Part shown: positions 46,015-56,485 of the stretch, one piece after another
Layout: every line of letters starts with the position of its first letter
How positions within the stretch are numbered: the stretch's first letter is position 1
The notes under the pieces: model-generated
The model's database searches: none
Seen by the model: only the letters and a program-made list of their open reading frames with translations
What the model was told of the DNA's origin: nothing
From: Reticulitermes speratus
Taxonomy: Eukaryota; Arthropoda; Insecta; Blattodea; Rhinotermitidae
DNA: 64,000 bases
Assembly: GCA_021186555.1 (NCBI GenBank)
Contig: JAJKFL010000014.1
Location: 32,174,033-32,238,032 of the forward strand
Direction of reading: 5' to 3'
Translations under genes and position numbers: made by a program

Positions 46015-46184
46015 TACGTAACTAGTCATTGCGAACATTACAATCAGAAGCCACGTAATCGGGAGGTACCCGGTCCACAGTTTACTAGACATTTTCACTG
46101 AATGTGGTTTTCTTCAGTCTCTTAAGGAAAATCTGAAACTAATCTAAACTAGAACATGACCGCATTTTCCACAATTTTACACAT

Positions 46185-46305
46185 CACCATTACCACCTCC
46201 GCCGCCGCCAACAGCACCACCACCACCACCAACACAGCCACCACAACCGCTACCACCACCGTTACTACTATCTTACTACTACTACTACTACTACTAATAC
46301 AGATT
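46185..46305. repeat. ACC/GCC/ACT trinucleotide tract
   Basis: ACCACCTCCGCCGCCGCC, ACCACCACCACCACC and an ACTACTACTACT run. Imperfect microsatellite. Confidence 0.9.
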
Positions 46306-46514
46306 AATCTCTTCTAGGAACTGTTAGATTAGGGCCAATTGACGCAACAATATCAAATTAGCCGACTCAATACTCCGTCAATAAATGAAGCATAAACAAT
46401 GTTGTATTATGTTACACGACAACGTATAGTCTGGTACAAGTGCACTGGTGTTGTAGAGGACTTTGCTGCCTCTATCATCTTACCCTGCTCATGGAGACAG
46501 AAGGAGTCTCTTAA

Positions 46515-46745
46515 ATGTAGGTACGCTTTACGCTTCCGCCATACTACATGTCATCTTAACTGTAGGTACGCTTCCGCCAGACTACATGTCATCTTAACTG
46601 TAGGTACGCTTCCGCCAGACTACATGTCATCTTAACTGTAGGTACGCTTCCGCCAGACTACATGTCATCTTAACTGTAGGTACGCTTCCGCCAGACTACA
46701 TGTCATCTTAACTGTAGGTACGCTTCCGCCAGACTACATGTCATC
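46515..46745. repeat. 38-bp tandem repeat, ~6 units
   Basis: The unit runs TAACTGTAGGTACGCTTCCG then CCAGACTACATGTCATCT. The first unit carries an extra CTTTACG and one T/G change. The rest are identical, so the expansion is recent. Confidence 0.95.
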
Positions 46746-46938
46746 CCGTCCCGAAGACAAAACGTTTTTAGTCACCGTCGTAAGAATTTCAAAACTCACA
46801 TGAAAATCCTGTTCTGAATAATTCCTTTAGAAGTTTACTTAAAAAATCAATTACTTAGAACACAAACTTTGTACGTCTAGTAGACACAATTTTCAATACA
46901 CTCTCTGCCGAACGCACCGAATTAATGTTTTGTGATGT

Positions 46939-47207
46939 GACGCAGTTGGTTGAGGCACTGCACTACAAGCCGGAAGGGCGCCGGGTCGATTCCTGATGGT
47001 GTCATTGGAATTCCTTCCGGCTGCACCATAGCCCTGGGGTCGACTCACCCTCTAACATGAATAAGTACCAGGGGTATCTCCTGAGGGGTAAGGGCGGCCG
47101 AACGTAGGGCTGACAAATTTACCACCTTCATGTACCGATTGTCTAGAAATTCTGAGAATCTCAACCTCCTGGGGCACTAAGGGCCTGTCCAGGCCTGGAA
47201 TGGGATA
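46939..47207 (+). mobile_element. SINE family D, with tRNA-like head
   Basis: GACGCAGTTGGTTGAGG matches box A and CGCCGGGTCGATTCC matches box B. The body is shared with 37137-37363. GTTTTGTGATGT (46927-46938) and GTTTTATGACAT (47208-47219) flank it as a slightly diverged target duplication. Confidence 0.8.
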
Positions 47208-47219
47208 GTTTTATGACAT

Positions 47220-47647
47220 TCAGTATTGGTTTTCTCTCGTCTCTGGGCTTATTCTTAGATTTACAGTATGGGTGCAGAAAAAGAGAGCATATTTGTCAAA
47301 GGGAGCACAGATATGTAAGCCCTAAAATTTAAGATTTAAGCTTTTATTTCATCTGTTTGTGTACTGTATGTATGTTTCGTAATTTTTAACCATAAAATGA
47401 ACAAATGTTCACTTAAAATGTCAAGAGTCCGCAGGAGTATGAATACTTACTGAAAATATTAAAACCGGAGAGTCAGATATAATCGAGAGATCTTGTTCGT
47501 AAAATGTGATTAAATACTAGAAGTTTACAGCTGTTACATGTATATAGTGAGGGGGTGCTTTCTTGTTCCCTTGTGTCGAAAACTTATATGAAGCATTGGA
47601 AGTATTTATCCTAGTCTGCTGAGTAAGAAATTGTCTTGCGCGAATTT
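47220..47647. other. No gene seen
   Basis: AT-rich spacer between a SINE and a dispersed repeat. Confidence 0.5.
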
Positions 47648-48180
47648 TTAGGTGCGTTCGCAAAATTGCGAGGGGCAACTGTTAGCTTCGTCATGTCTGT
47701 CTGTCTGTCCGTCCGTCTTTCGGTCGGCACGGAACTCGGCTTCCGCTGGACGGATTTTTATGAAATTTCATACTTCAGTATTTTTCGAAAATCTGTCTAG
47801 ACAATTCAAGTTTCATTAAAATCTGACAAGTATAACGGGTGTTTTACTCGAAGACCTATGTACATTTATGACAATAGCTCGCTGAATTCTTCTTACAAAG
47901 AGATGTTTCAGACAAAAGTTGCAGAGGAAATCAAAACACACATTTTATATTCAATAACGTTCCCCGAAAATCGTACCTTTTAAGAAATAACTTGGAAAAA
48001 TAAGGCAGAGCCAAGCAGGCCAAGGAAGACAATATAATACGGCGCATGCGCATTGCGTGCTGGATAACTAAGGCTACAGACACACACTCAGAATATGAAT
48101 ACTTATTGCTTTTCCACGGCAACAATGGTTACGCGAACGCGCCTGAATGTTACGTTCATACCTACATTGCCTGCCTTGTT
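47648..48180 (+). repeat. Dispersed ~0.5-kb repeat, copy 2
   Basis: Starts TTTTTAGGTGCGTTCGCAAA, has the CTGTCTGTCCGTCCGTC patch at about 47696-47718, and ends CGCGAACGCGCCTGAATGTT. Collinear with 11907-12455. Shared stretches include AATACGGCGCATGCGCATTG and TTATTGCTTTTCCACGGCAA. Confidence 0.8.
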
Positions 48181-48602
48181 AGTCAAGTAGTCGGACACAC
48201 AGTGAGCGCAAAATGTAGAGAGGGGAGGTTTCGAAAGGGTAGAAGCAATTTTTATAAGACTTCCTCTTTTTTTATTAATCAATAATATCCCCTAGGGGAC
48301 GTGGTGTTTAGGGTGGGGGTGTGTTATAAAACAAAAGGACAAGAAACAGGGCTGTATTACGGAAATGCCTCCTGCTGTGTGGATAAACTTCTACGGACGT
48401 TATCCTTACTCTGCACACAGAAGAAAGGCGACTTAAAGAGATCTAAATGTACAGCAAATAATGAGACACGAAATGGCACGGCCTCAGGGAATGAACACAA
48501 AAGAAAGAAGAATTAAGCTCGAGAAAGGAACTATCATAAAGACGAATTTGTGAGATTTGAGGTTCTCACGTCGCTACTATAAATGTTACTGCCGTGTGGG
48601 AC

Positions 48603-48748
48603 GTGACGACGTGTAGTTTCGTGAACATGTACAAAGTTGTCGGATGTATCTGTTACACGGATAATCAACCTAAAGTGTATTCCTGAAGATGGAGACACTA
48701 GGTTCCTCTACAACATTGGTATCTCTCTAACAGAATACACGGCGTTCA
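48603..48748. repeat. Foldback MITE of the GTACCAACGTTTCGG family
   Basis: Left GTGACGACGTGTAGTTTCG pairs with right CAGAATACACGGCGTTCA. TATTCCTGAAGATGGAGAC and CTACAACATTGGTATC are the internal motifs seen in the 29595 and 34346 copies. Confidence 0.55.
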
Positions 48749-48924
48749 TCTCAGGGGTCAATAATCTTCTAAGAAGATCTTACGTCTATGAGGTTCATGT
48801 AAAGGAGACATTGTTTTTAACTGATAGCTAACTACCTAACTAACCACACAGTTCAGGACTTCTCTTGAATGTTGAGAGTAATTCAGCTGATTACGAAGTT
48901 CCTTACTTTTAGGGAATTACAGCG

Positions 48925-49335
48925 TTCACGTAAAACTGGCATTGGCCCCTATCCTGAGACCTTTGAAATTATATGAATTCAAAGCTTGGTTGTAGTGTTT
49001 ACGTAACCCGTCACTGGTCCTTCTCTTGAGACCCTTGAAACTATCAGAATTCAATGGTGAATTACAGTGTTTATATAAACTTGTCAATGGTTCCTATCCT
49101 GAGACCCTTGAAACTATCAGAATTCAATGGTGAATTACAGTGTTTATATAAACTTGTCAATGGTTCCTATCCTGGGACCCTTGAAACTATCAGAATTCAA
49201 TGGTGAATTACAGTGTTTGTGTAAACTTGTCAATGGTTCCTATCCTGAAACCCTTGAAACTATCTGAAATCAAATTTTAATTACATTGTTGTAAACTCGT
49301 CACGGGTCCCTATCCTGAGACACTTGAAAACATCT
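48925..49335. repeat. 73-bp tandem repeat, ~5.5 units
   Basis: The unit runs TTGTCAATGGTTCCTATCCT, GAGACCCTTGAAACTATCAG, AATTCAATGGTGAATTACAG, TGTTTATATAAAC. The central three units are nearly identical and the edge units diverge. Confidence 0.95.
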
Positions 49336-49720
49336 ATCAAACTACACGGTGTAACTTTCTAGAAAAACGTAACCTCAATGTTCACGGCCGTGTCAGGCTC
49401 AAATTTAACAGAACAGCATGCAATTCATATCACAACACACTAATGTTCTAAGCACATTTTAATATTATTCTCCCATCGATTTGCAGAAGGTCGCGGTAAT
49501 TGTAAATTTAAGTTTCGGAATGGCCCTTTCCTCTGACTCTTTCTGTAAGAATAGCTTAGTCTTTAACGTGTTTATTAACTAAGGAAGACTATGTAAATGC
49601 AAATCTATGATGCAAAACCCATGAAAATAATAAAGTCCTCACAAGCGCATAATGTTACAATTGGTGCCTAAGAGGTACATTCAAGCCAATCCTTTGTTAT
49701 ATGATTCGTGTATCCTGCAC
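49336..49720. other. No gene seen
   Basis: AT-rich spacer ending in a GATGATGATAATAAT run (49721-49757) that abuts the next LINE fossil. Confidence 0.5.
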
Positions 49721-49758
49721 GGTGATGATGATGATAATAATAATAATAATAATAATAA

Positions 49759-50700
49759 ATTCAACAACTAAAACAACAGCAAGGTTGTAGAAGAATTAAA
49801 CGAATAAAGTGAAAAGAGTGACACAAAAATGGAAGGCATAAACACAACAAGCAACATTGGGAGATTCCTTAAAGAAAAAATGGGAAGGAAAATTAATGCA
49901 TGTCCATAACTTTAGAAGTATAGATAGACAGCTTAATAGTGACGAAGACACGTTCCTATGGCTGTCGAGGGGAGATTTGAAAGGACAAACTGAAAGTGAA
50001 ATAATATCAGCATAAGATCAGGCATTACAAACAAAATATCATGTAACAAAAATATTATAAACAGAAACAGATATAAAATGCAGACTATGTCAACAATTTG
50101 ATCACAGAGTAGAACACATAATATCAGCATGCCCGATATTGGCAAAAGAACAATACACACAGATACATGATAGAGTGTGTGCTCAACTACACTTTAAACA
50201 TATGCAAGGAAATATGCAAGTCATGAACGTAAGGTAAGCACATTATGGGATCAAGAAGTGAAAACTGACAGAACCATCTCCCACAATGAACCGGACATCA
50301 TAATCTGAGATAATGAAAAGAGGACATGTCGGTTAATGGACACTGCAATTTCAGTAGATGGAAATGTGATCAAGAAGGAAGCGGAAAAGATTTTAAAATA
50401 TACAGAACTTACAACAGAAATACAGCGTATGTGAAATGCAAGAACAAAAGTGATACCAGTAATAATAGGGCAAATGGAACCATCTCCAAATCTTTGAGAA
50501 AATACCTGAGCAACATACTTAGAAAACACGACATCAAGTAACTACAGAAAGCAGCCACACTGGGCACTGCACACATACTTCGGAAAGTACTAACGTAAAA
50601 GCACAAAACGTGTGTCATGGGAAATGGCATTACATGTGCCGTACATTGAAACCACAGAATATCTGCAACATTATATAGCGCAGAAACATGGTTTGTTGCA
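49759..50700 (+). pseudogene. LINE ORF C-terminal region with zinc knuckle and PD-(D/E)xK-like segment
   Basis: Sense-strand readings: SKVVEELNE, DTFLWLSRGDLKGQTESEI, then KCRLCQQFDHRVEHIISACP (a CCHC knuckle), then ISHNEPDIII, a TGA, CRLMDTAISVDGNVIKKEAE and KILKYTELTTEIQRM. A CCHC knuckle followed by PD(I) and an acidic (L)xD segment is the arrangement of the C-terminal restriction-like endonuclease of R2/R4-type LINEs. I make that link by pattern only. Stops (TAA at about 50019, TGA at about 50308) and frame changes show decay. The RT domain is missing. Confidence 0.65.
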
Positions 50701-50720
50701 GGTATAAGGACAGTCCTAAT

Positions 50721-50892
50721 TTTGCTTTTTGTGTTTATGCCTTCCTTCCTTGTGTCACTGTTTTCATTATATTTGTTTAATTCCTCTACAACTTTTGCTG
50801 CTACTTTAATTGTTAAATTCGTCCTTGGTTGATTGCTTTCGTGGCTTTTAACAATATTTACAAATTGATCTTTATATTTCGTGTTAAGATAT
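50721..50892 (-). pseudogene. Inverted partial copy of the same LINE region
   Basis: The minus strand reads GYLNTKYKDQFVNIVKSHES, then NQPRTNLTIKVAAKVVEELN, then KYNENSDTRKEGINTKSKI, without a stop. Its last ~95 bp are an inverted, ~80% similar copy of 49759-49852. It extends further toward the N-terminus of the ORF than the sense fragment does. Head-to-head fragments suggest inversion during target-primed insertion or two independent insertions. Confidence 0.65.
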
Positions 50893-52035
50893 CCATTATT
50901 ACTATTATTATTATTATTATTTGTAGTAGTAATATATAAAATGTATGTAAGTTTATGTCAAACTTTGCTACGTGTAAAACATGTTGCTAGTCGGTCGCCT
51001 TGTAAACTTTCATTCATTTTGCAGCCTGTCTTACGAGAGGTCCGTAGCCTCTTCCAAAGCGAGTTCTCCATAGCGTGCGATCTAGTGCTTCCTCTTTCAA
51101 TTTCCAGTGTCTTCTCTTTTCCTTAAGGTCATCCAGTAGCTGCTTACGTCTTCTTCCTCGTCTTCCCTTCATTTCTATCCTACCTTCTAACTTTACTTCA
51201 ATCACGTGTTTCAGAAGGCAGTTTCTACGCAAGATGTGACCAATCCAGTTAGCATTTCTTATTTTTATTGTATGTACGATATTCCTCTCCTACTTAGCCC
51301 TGTGTAATACTTCTTCATTTCTCACACGATCGGTCTAACTGATCTTCTCCATTATTCTCCAGCACCACATTTCAAAACTTTCCAGGTATTTTTGATCTAC
51401 TTTCCGAAGTGTCCACGTTTCAGCACCATACAAAGCTATGCTCCAAATGTAGCACTTTACTAGTTTCTTCCTTAAATTTAAGTCCAGTTTGCTGGTGAAA
51501 AGAGTCTTCTTCTTGTTGAATGCTGCTTTTACCATGACAATTCTGGATTTAATTTCACGTGTACACCTTGCATCATATGTTATCATGCTACCCAATTAAT
51601 TGAATATTCCACATTTTCCAATTTTTTTGTTCTATCATAATTTTATTGGGTATGATTGCCTTGAGATTCTCATTACCTCAGTTTTTTCCACATTCGTTTC
51701 CATTCCATAGCGTCTTCCAATTTCAATTATTCTATCAACCATGCCCTGTAGCACCGTTTCTTCCTTAGCCAGTAGCACAAGGTCATCTGCATATTTCACA
51801 GTACGAATTACTTGTCCTCGTATTTTGAAGTCTCCAAACCCTTCAAGAGCTTCCCTGGTAAGGTACTCGCTGTATAAGTTGAACAGAATCAGCGACAAAC
51901 AGCAACCTTGTCTAACTCCTCTTCCAATCTTCACACTTCTCGTCTCCCCTTCGTCCAGCTGTACTTTAACACCCTGTTCCATGTACAATTTGCTGATCAA
52001 TCTTATTTTGCGCCAGTCCATCCCAGGTCCCTTTA
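50893..52035 (-). mobile_element. 5'-truncated non-LTR retrotransposon with (AAT)n tail
   Basis: On the minus strand the element runs from an RT fragment at 52021 to a C-terminus ending at 51014, and then to an AATAATAAT tail at about 50893-50930. A simple-repeat tail is usual for several LINE clades. About 1.1 kb remains. It lies directly against the inverted LINE fragment at 50721-50892, which may be its target. Confidence 0.75.
51014..52021 (-). pseudogene. LINE reverse transcriptase, C-terminal part
   Basis: The reading includes GRGVRQGCCLSLILFNLYSE, then KYADDLVLLAKEE (YADD catalytic pair intact), then YGMETNVEKTEVM, then after a broken linker MGSMITYDARCTREIKSRI and LYGAETWTLRKVDQKYLES. 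The end is LRRNCLLKHVIEVKLEGRIE and GRRGRRRKQLLDDLKE. This is a typical insect LINE ORF2 order (RT palm, thumb, basic C-terminus). Frameshifts lie near 51600-51640 and stops near 51332 and 51285. Clade unresolved (RTE/Jockey-like range). Confidence 0.85.
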
Positions 52036-52044
52036 GGATCAGCC

Positions 52045-52330
52045 GGGAGGCTACCTTAGTACATACGCTAAGCTCTTGACTACCGGGAATCAGAGTTTAT
52101 CTTCTGGCAGAGGTAGAGATTAATTTTTTGTCCACAGCATCGAGACAGGCTCTGAAGCAGCCTCAGTCTCCTATTCTATGACCGACGTGAGTACCTGGAG
52201 TCAAAGCGTCCTGGAAGTGAAGCTGACCACTCACCCTCATCTAGTGCAAATGTTAAGTACACAAGGAGCTATAACTCAACGCCCCACACATTTGCAAGGC
52301 GTGGTGATTAATGAAGCACACGGAAACATT
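52045..52330 (+). mobile_element. SINE family A copy
   Basis: The head-like GGCTACCTTAGTACATACGC ... GACTACCGGGAATC is followed by GCTGACCACTCACCCTCATC, GGAGCTATAACTCAACGCCC and a TTTGCAAGGCGTGGTGATTA end. Same order as the family A body, strongly diverged. Confidence 0.55.
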
Positions 52331-53236
52331 TATTATGTTCTTCTTGCATTATTCTTGAGTTGATCCAACGTTGTTAAATAAATCGTTTTGGGCATTTTTG
52401 CATAGTTGTAACGTTCTAGACTTGTATTCTGGATGTACCAGTTTCGAAATTCGGCCTGTTTGCTGAACATTTCAGTGGCTTCAATCGCTCCATCCAAGCG
52501 AATTTTGGGGTTCCGATACCTCCCCAAATAACTGCAGCTAGTCTGCTACATCACTGATCTGTACAGTTCAAAGGCACATTTATCCTAAAATCAAATTAGC
52601 CCTATTAGTGTACGTAGAACAAACCGGTCACTCGATGGACACTTCACATAGTGACCTATTGCAAGTGCCTACTGCTATTCTTAGAGTCAGGAGCAATAAA
52701 TATATGTTAATCTCTCATATCTGATTCAAGCAAAATTACACATGGCTGTTAAGAGCAAACAGCAGGTACAAAAGTAGCACTAAATGGCAGTATGACATGT
52801 GGTAGAAAAGCTCTAGGCTGGTAGTCACGCAATTTATACTGATATCATCATCAATTTTCGAAATCTGCGTGTCGCATGGAGTTAAAAGAATGACGATGTG
52901 TTCTGTACGCCCGCACCGCTTGAATTCTTGCTCCTTAGTTACTTTAAGATAGTATTTAGTAAACTCGATAAGGTGCAGTGTCGGAAGCTCTATAGGCCCC
53001 GAATAACACAAAACACGATACGGTGTGGGAGACAAGAAAATATATATATATACACGAACACACATCAAATAATTTATGCAAAGTTTAATGACATCCGGTG
53101 GACCAAATCTAGAACAATTCATTAATAAAAGACAGCAGATCAACAGCTCAAATTAATGAGATGTAAACAATTTAAACTTTCAAGGAAAAGAGTTGAAATG
53201 GCAAAAAGCAAAGCACGCAAGCAATTTACTGGGTAA
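52331..53236. other. No gene seen
   Basis: AT-rich. The minus ORF at 52736-53143 (135 codons) contains KEQEFKRCGRTEHIVILLTP but no domain I recognise. It might be an old repeat. Confidence 0.4.
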
Positions 53237-53238
53237 TA

Positions 53239-54487
53239 CAGGGTCTCTACAATGAAACGCCCGAATTTTAACGTATTCTCAGGAAGTAAGGAATAGAGAT
53301 ATGGCCTACTTATTGACAAATATCAGTCACACAACACACCAAGTTTAATTAAAAAAATCAATACACTTGTACGTGAGCGCCGTTGGTGACACGAAGGATA
53401 TCAAGTCTGTAATCAAGTTCCGCCCAGGTCCGCTGCAACATGTCCGGAGTGATGGCACCGACAGCTTCCACAATCCGGGCCCGGAGGTCTCGAAGGTCTC
53501 GCACTTTAGTGGCATAAATTCTGTCCTTCACGTAGCCCCACAAAAAGAAATCCAACGGCGTGATGTCAGGGGAACGTGGAGGCCAATCCGTTGGTCCATC
53601 TCGTCCTATCCAACGGCCTGGAAATGTTGCATTCAGAGCTCGCCGCACGTCTAGCGACCAGTGGGGTGGAGCACCGTCTTGTTGAAAAAAGACATTTGGC
53701 TGCAGGTGTTCCAGCTGAGGAAAGGCGTAGAGCTGCAGCATGTCCAGGTATAAGCTGGCTGTGACAATCTTCTCCGCAAAGAAAAACGGTCCGATGATCA
53801 TGTTGCACATGACGCCACACCAAACGTTCACTTTCGGGCTGTCTCGCACATGTTCCATGACACTGTGCGGTTACTGTGATCCCCATATCCGAACCTTATG
53901 CCTGTTTACAGCACCAGAGACATGAAAAGTGACCTCGTCTGAAAACATGATGTTTGTCAGAAAGTTGGTGTCTGTCGATTCGGTCAAGCACGTCACAGGC
54001 AAAACTGTGTCGCCGTGGCTTGTCCTCTGGTTTCAGCTCCTGCAGAATCTGCACCTTGTACGCATAGAGACGCAACCGCTTTCGGAGAACCTTATGCACA
54101 GTTGCTCGTGGCATCTGCAGTTCCCGTGAAGCCCGACGAATTGACTTCCTTGGACTTCGGATGAACGCTTTATGGACGTTCTCTACCTTCTCATCGGAGA
54201 CACGTTGCCGGCCTCCTCCGTGCCCTTTCAAGACGCTCCCAGTCTCCAGAAACTTGTTGTGCCATGCTTTAATCCTCTTGGCGTCTGGTGCTGCTTTCTG
54301 ATAAACACGATGAAACTCCCTTTGCACCCTCACAATGGACTTAAACTCAGAAAACCACACAACTCGCGCCTTCTCCTGAGCTGACGCCATTTTTGCGTGA
54401 AATGACAACAGCGCCCCAACGGTGGCCCGTGAGGTAGCATAAAAATTTAGGCGGGAATTTGAACTCCTGTAGTACGCAGGAGACCCT
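53239..54487 (-). mobile_element. mariner element of the DD41D (rosa-like) type, nearly full length
   Basis: TA at 53237-53238 and 54488-54489 flanks 1249 bp. The ends are CAGGGTCTCTACAATG and, reversed, AGGGTCTCCTGCGTAC, giving at least an 8-bp shared terminus. Size and TA target are typical of mariner. The transposase occupies most of it on the minus strand. Confidence 0.85.
53358..54390 (-). pseudogene. mariner transposase, DD41D type, one frameshift and one stop
   Basis: Start chosen at the ATG of MASAQEKARVVWFSEFK. An earlier in-frame ATG six codons upstream is less like the family. The N-terminus carries a first HTH (DAKRIKAWHNKFLETGSVL) and a second HTH (IRRASRELQMPRATVHKVLR). The catalytic part has MFSDEVTF, then FFQQDGAPPHWS, then RSPDITPLDFFLWGYV. 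Between the second and third aspartates there are 41 residues, versus 34 in classic mariner, which fits the rosa-like DD41D group. A one-base frameshift lies near 53975-53990, before the first catalytic Asp, and an in-frame TAA follows WGSQ at about 53872. All three catalytic aspartates are still present. Confidence 0.9.
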
Positions 54488-55656
54488 TAAGACCTGAAGA
54501 AAACCATTTGCCTATTTTTAAAAACTCTCTCTGAAAAATTTAATTTAGAAACAAGGTGCCGGGACGAAATTTGGAAAAGTAACGTACAGGTAGCCTACGA
54601 GGTCAGAACTCACTACCGTCCCAGCTAAAGTGTCTCTGGACACACTGGAGGAAAGGAAGATGCCAGACGGGTGTCAGGCAAGAAAGGAATGCGCTTGAGC
54701 CACCACACGGTCCCACGATATACGAGTATGTAGTGTGGGGCAGCGTTCATTCATCATTTTGATTTGTGTAGTACTCTGGCAGGCAGACATGGTAAGGGGA
54801 GGAAGGTAAATTCGCTAAAACGTTCATATAGGAATGCCATTTAATATATGTGGGTGATGGCCAGCTGCTCACAGTGCATTCGACGTAGAGAAATTTGTCA
54901 AAAACGAATGTGCGCAATTATACAGGTGTTTCCCCTTCACAGGAAGTGCGCGCGTCACTAGCGCGGTCGCTATGCCCGATCGGTTCTTACTTTCTTGACC
55001 CGTCTCCTATGTGGCTAGTAAATCGTGTTGTGAATTATCAGATTGCTCGCGACACATTAGCAATGCTCGCGAAACATCAGACAGTTTGAGAACCGCTGTT
55101 ATAGAATAATGAGCCTTGCATTCTGTCGTCATGCTGTCGTTACGTAGCAATAAAAGTTGTCAGTAGGTAGGAAGGGGCCACAAGTGGCAGCAGTAGACGG
55201 AAATGAGAGGTACCTATGCTTCAGTCGATATTAACATCTCGAACTTTACAGCAGTGAAAACATAATTGAAAAGTGTCCTTTAAGAGCTATATTGTACATA
55301 ATAATGGATAAGGTAAGATTTATCTGTGGAAAATATAGATATAGGTCAATTTATTCTGTTGAATTTTTAAGGGGCGTTTCATTACTTGTCTCAAAACGTC
55401 TGTATATAGACTCAAAATATTTAACGGAACTTCTCATTCTTAATTATGAGGTTTGACCCACAACACCTTCAGATTTAAAAGTACAGTAATCCTGATATTC
55501 ATCGGAAGGAGGATATTACAGGTTTGTACATACGTCAGTAGCTGTTTTATGACATATTGAACTGATTATAGCGGAATACAACTTGTTCAGGTAGTAATAA
55601 CTCACCTATTTAAGGAATTTTCTGCCCTTTATGGAATTAGAAGATTAATTATGGTA
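54488..55656. other. No gene; possible hAT-type MITE at about 54921-55095
   Basis: CAGTTTGAGAACCGCTG (55079-55095) reversed is CAGCGGTTCTCAAACTG, a hAT-like terminus. CAGGTGTTTCCCCTTC at 54925 could be its partner. No clear 8-bp duplication. The rest is featureless. Confidence 0.35.
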
Positions 55657-55890
55657 TTAAAAATAGCCACCCTTTGTTTCTGTTCTGTGACAGATTAATC
55701 CAGTCAAATTCATCATAAATTCTTTTTTAAGATTCACTTCAATATTATTCTTCCACCTGCGCCTAACCCTGCCAAGTGGTCGCTGTCCTACAAGTTGCCT
55801 AACTAAACACTTCATGAAATTATCATCGTTAAAATGTCTCCTACAAGCCCCACCTATCTTAGGCATAAATAGTATCCTCAGCATTTTGTT
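55657..55890 (-). pseudogene. LINE ORF2 C-terminal tail, fourth related copy
   Basis: The minus strand reads FNDDNFMKCLVRQLVG, then QRPLGRVRRRWKNNIEVNLK, then NLTGLICHRTETKGG. The basic RPLGRxRRRW motif is the best preserved of the copies in this window. Open for 75 codons but unconnected to an RT domain. Confidence 0.65.
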
Positions 55891-56422
55891 CTGTTTTCAG
55901 ATATTATCAGTGAATTTTCTGTGATAAATTAAGGCACTGATTTAGAAATATTTTCATAATCCTTACATAGATATATTCAGTGTGCAGAATCTAACACTGT
56001 GGGAAGAGTATAAACAAAATCAATTTCACGTGGGGAAAGAAGAGGGGAAACCAACATCGCGTGACGTCAGAACTAAGATACTACTTTCTCAAGTATCATC
56101 TGAGGAACATCTGGAAACGCGTTTGTTCTAGAAGAGTGGGAAAGGAAGAAGAATATGTCATGTTATGTTGTGAAACCTGATGTTCACCAAGTATCAATTC
56201 AGAAGCTTCTGAATAAGTTTAATTTTTTACAGTTATTAATTGTTCATCAAATTATTAACGTAACTAACGTTTCTTTGAATACACGCGTACTTACCGGAAT
56301 GATGTATTTGTGAACCCAAGACTGTGAAGAAATTTATAGGATGCCGAACAAAGTTTCTGATTCAGACAGCTAAGTGACAGAGCCCGGATATCCCAGTAGG
56401 TTTAGTGGCTATGGAGAGACAC

Positions 56423-56427
<5 letters not shown>
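55891..56427. other. No gene seen
   Basis: AT-rich spacer. Confidence 0.5.

Positions 56428-56482
<55 letters not shown>
56428..56482. repeat. (GA)n microsatellite, ~27 units
   Basis: Uninterrupted AGAGAG run. The SLSLSL ORFs on the minus strand (56402-56762) are by-products. Confidence 0.95.

Positions 56483-56485
<3 letters not shown>

Noticed and set aside
52736..53143. 135-codon minus-strand ORF
   Set aside because: Mixed hydrophobic low-complexity reading over an AT-rich region including a TATATA tract; no domain recognised.
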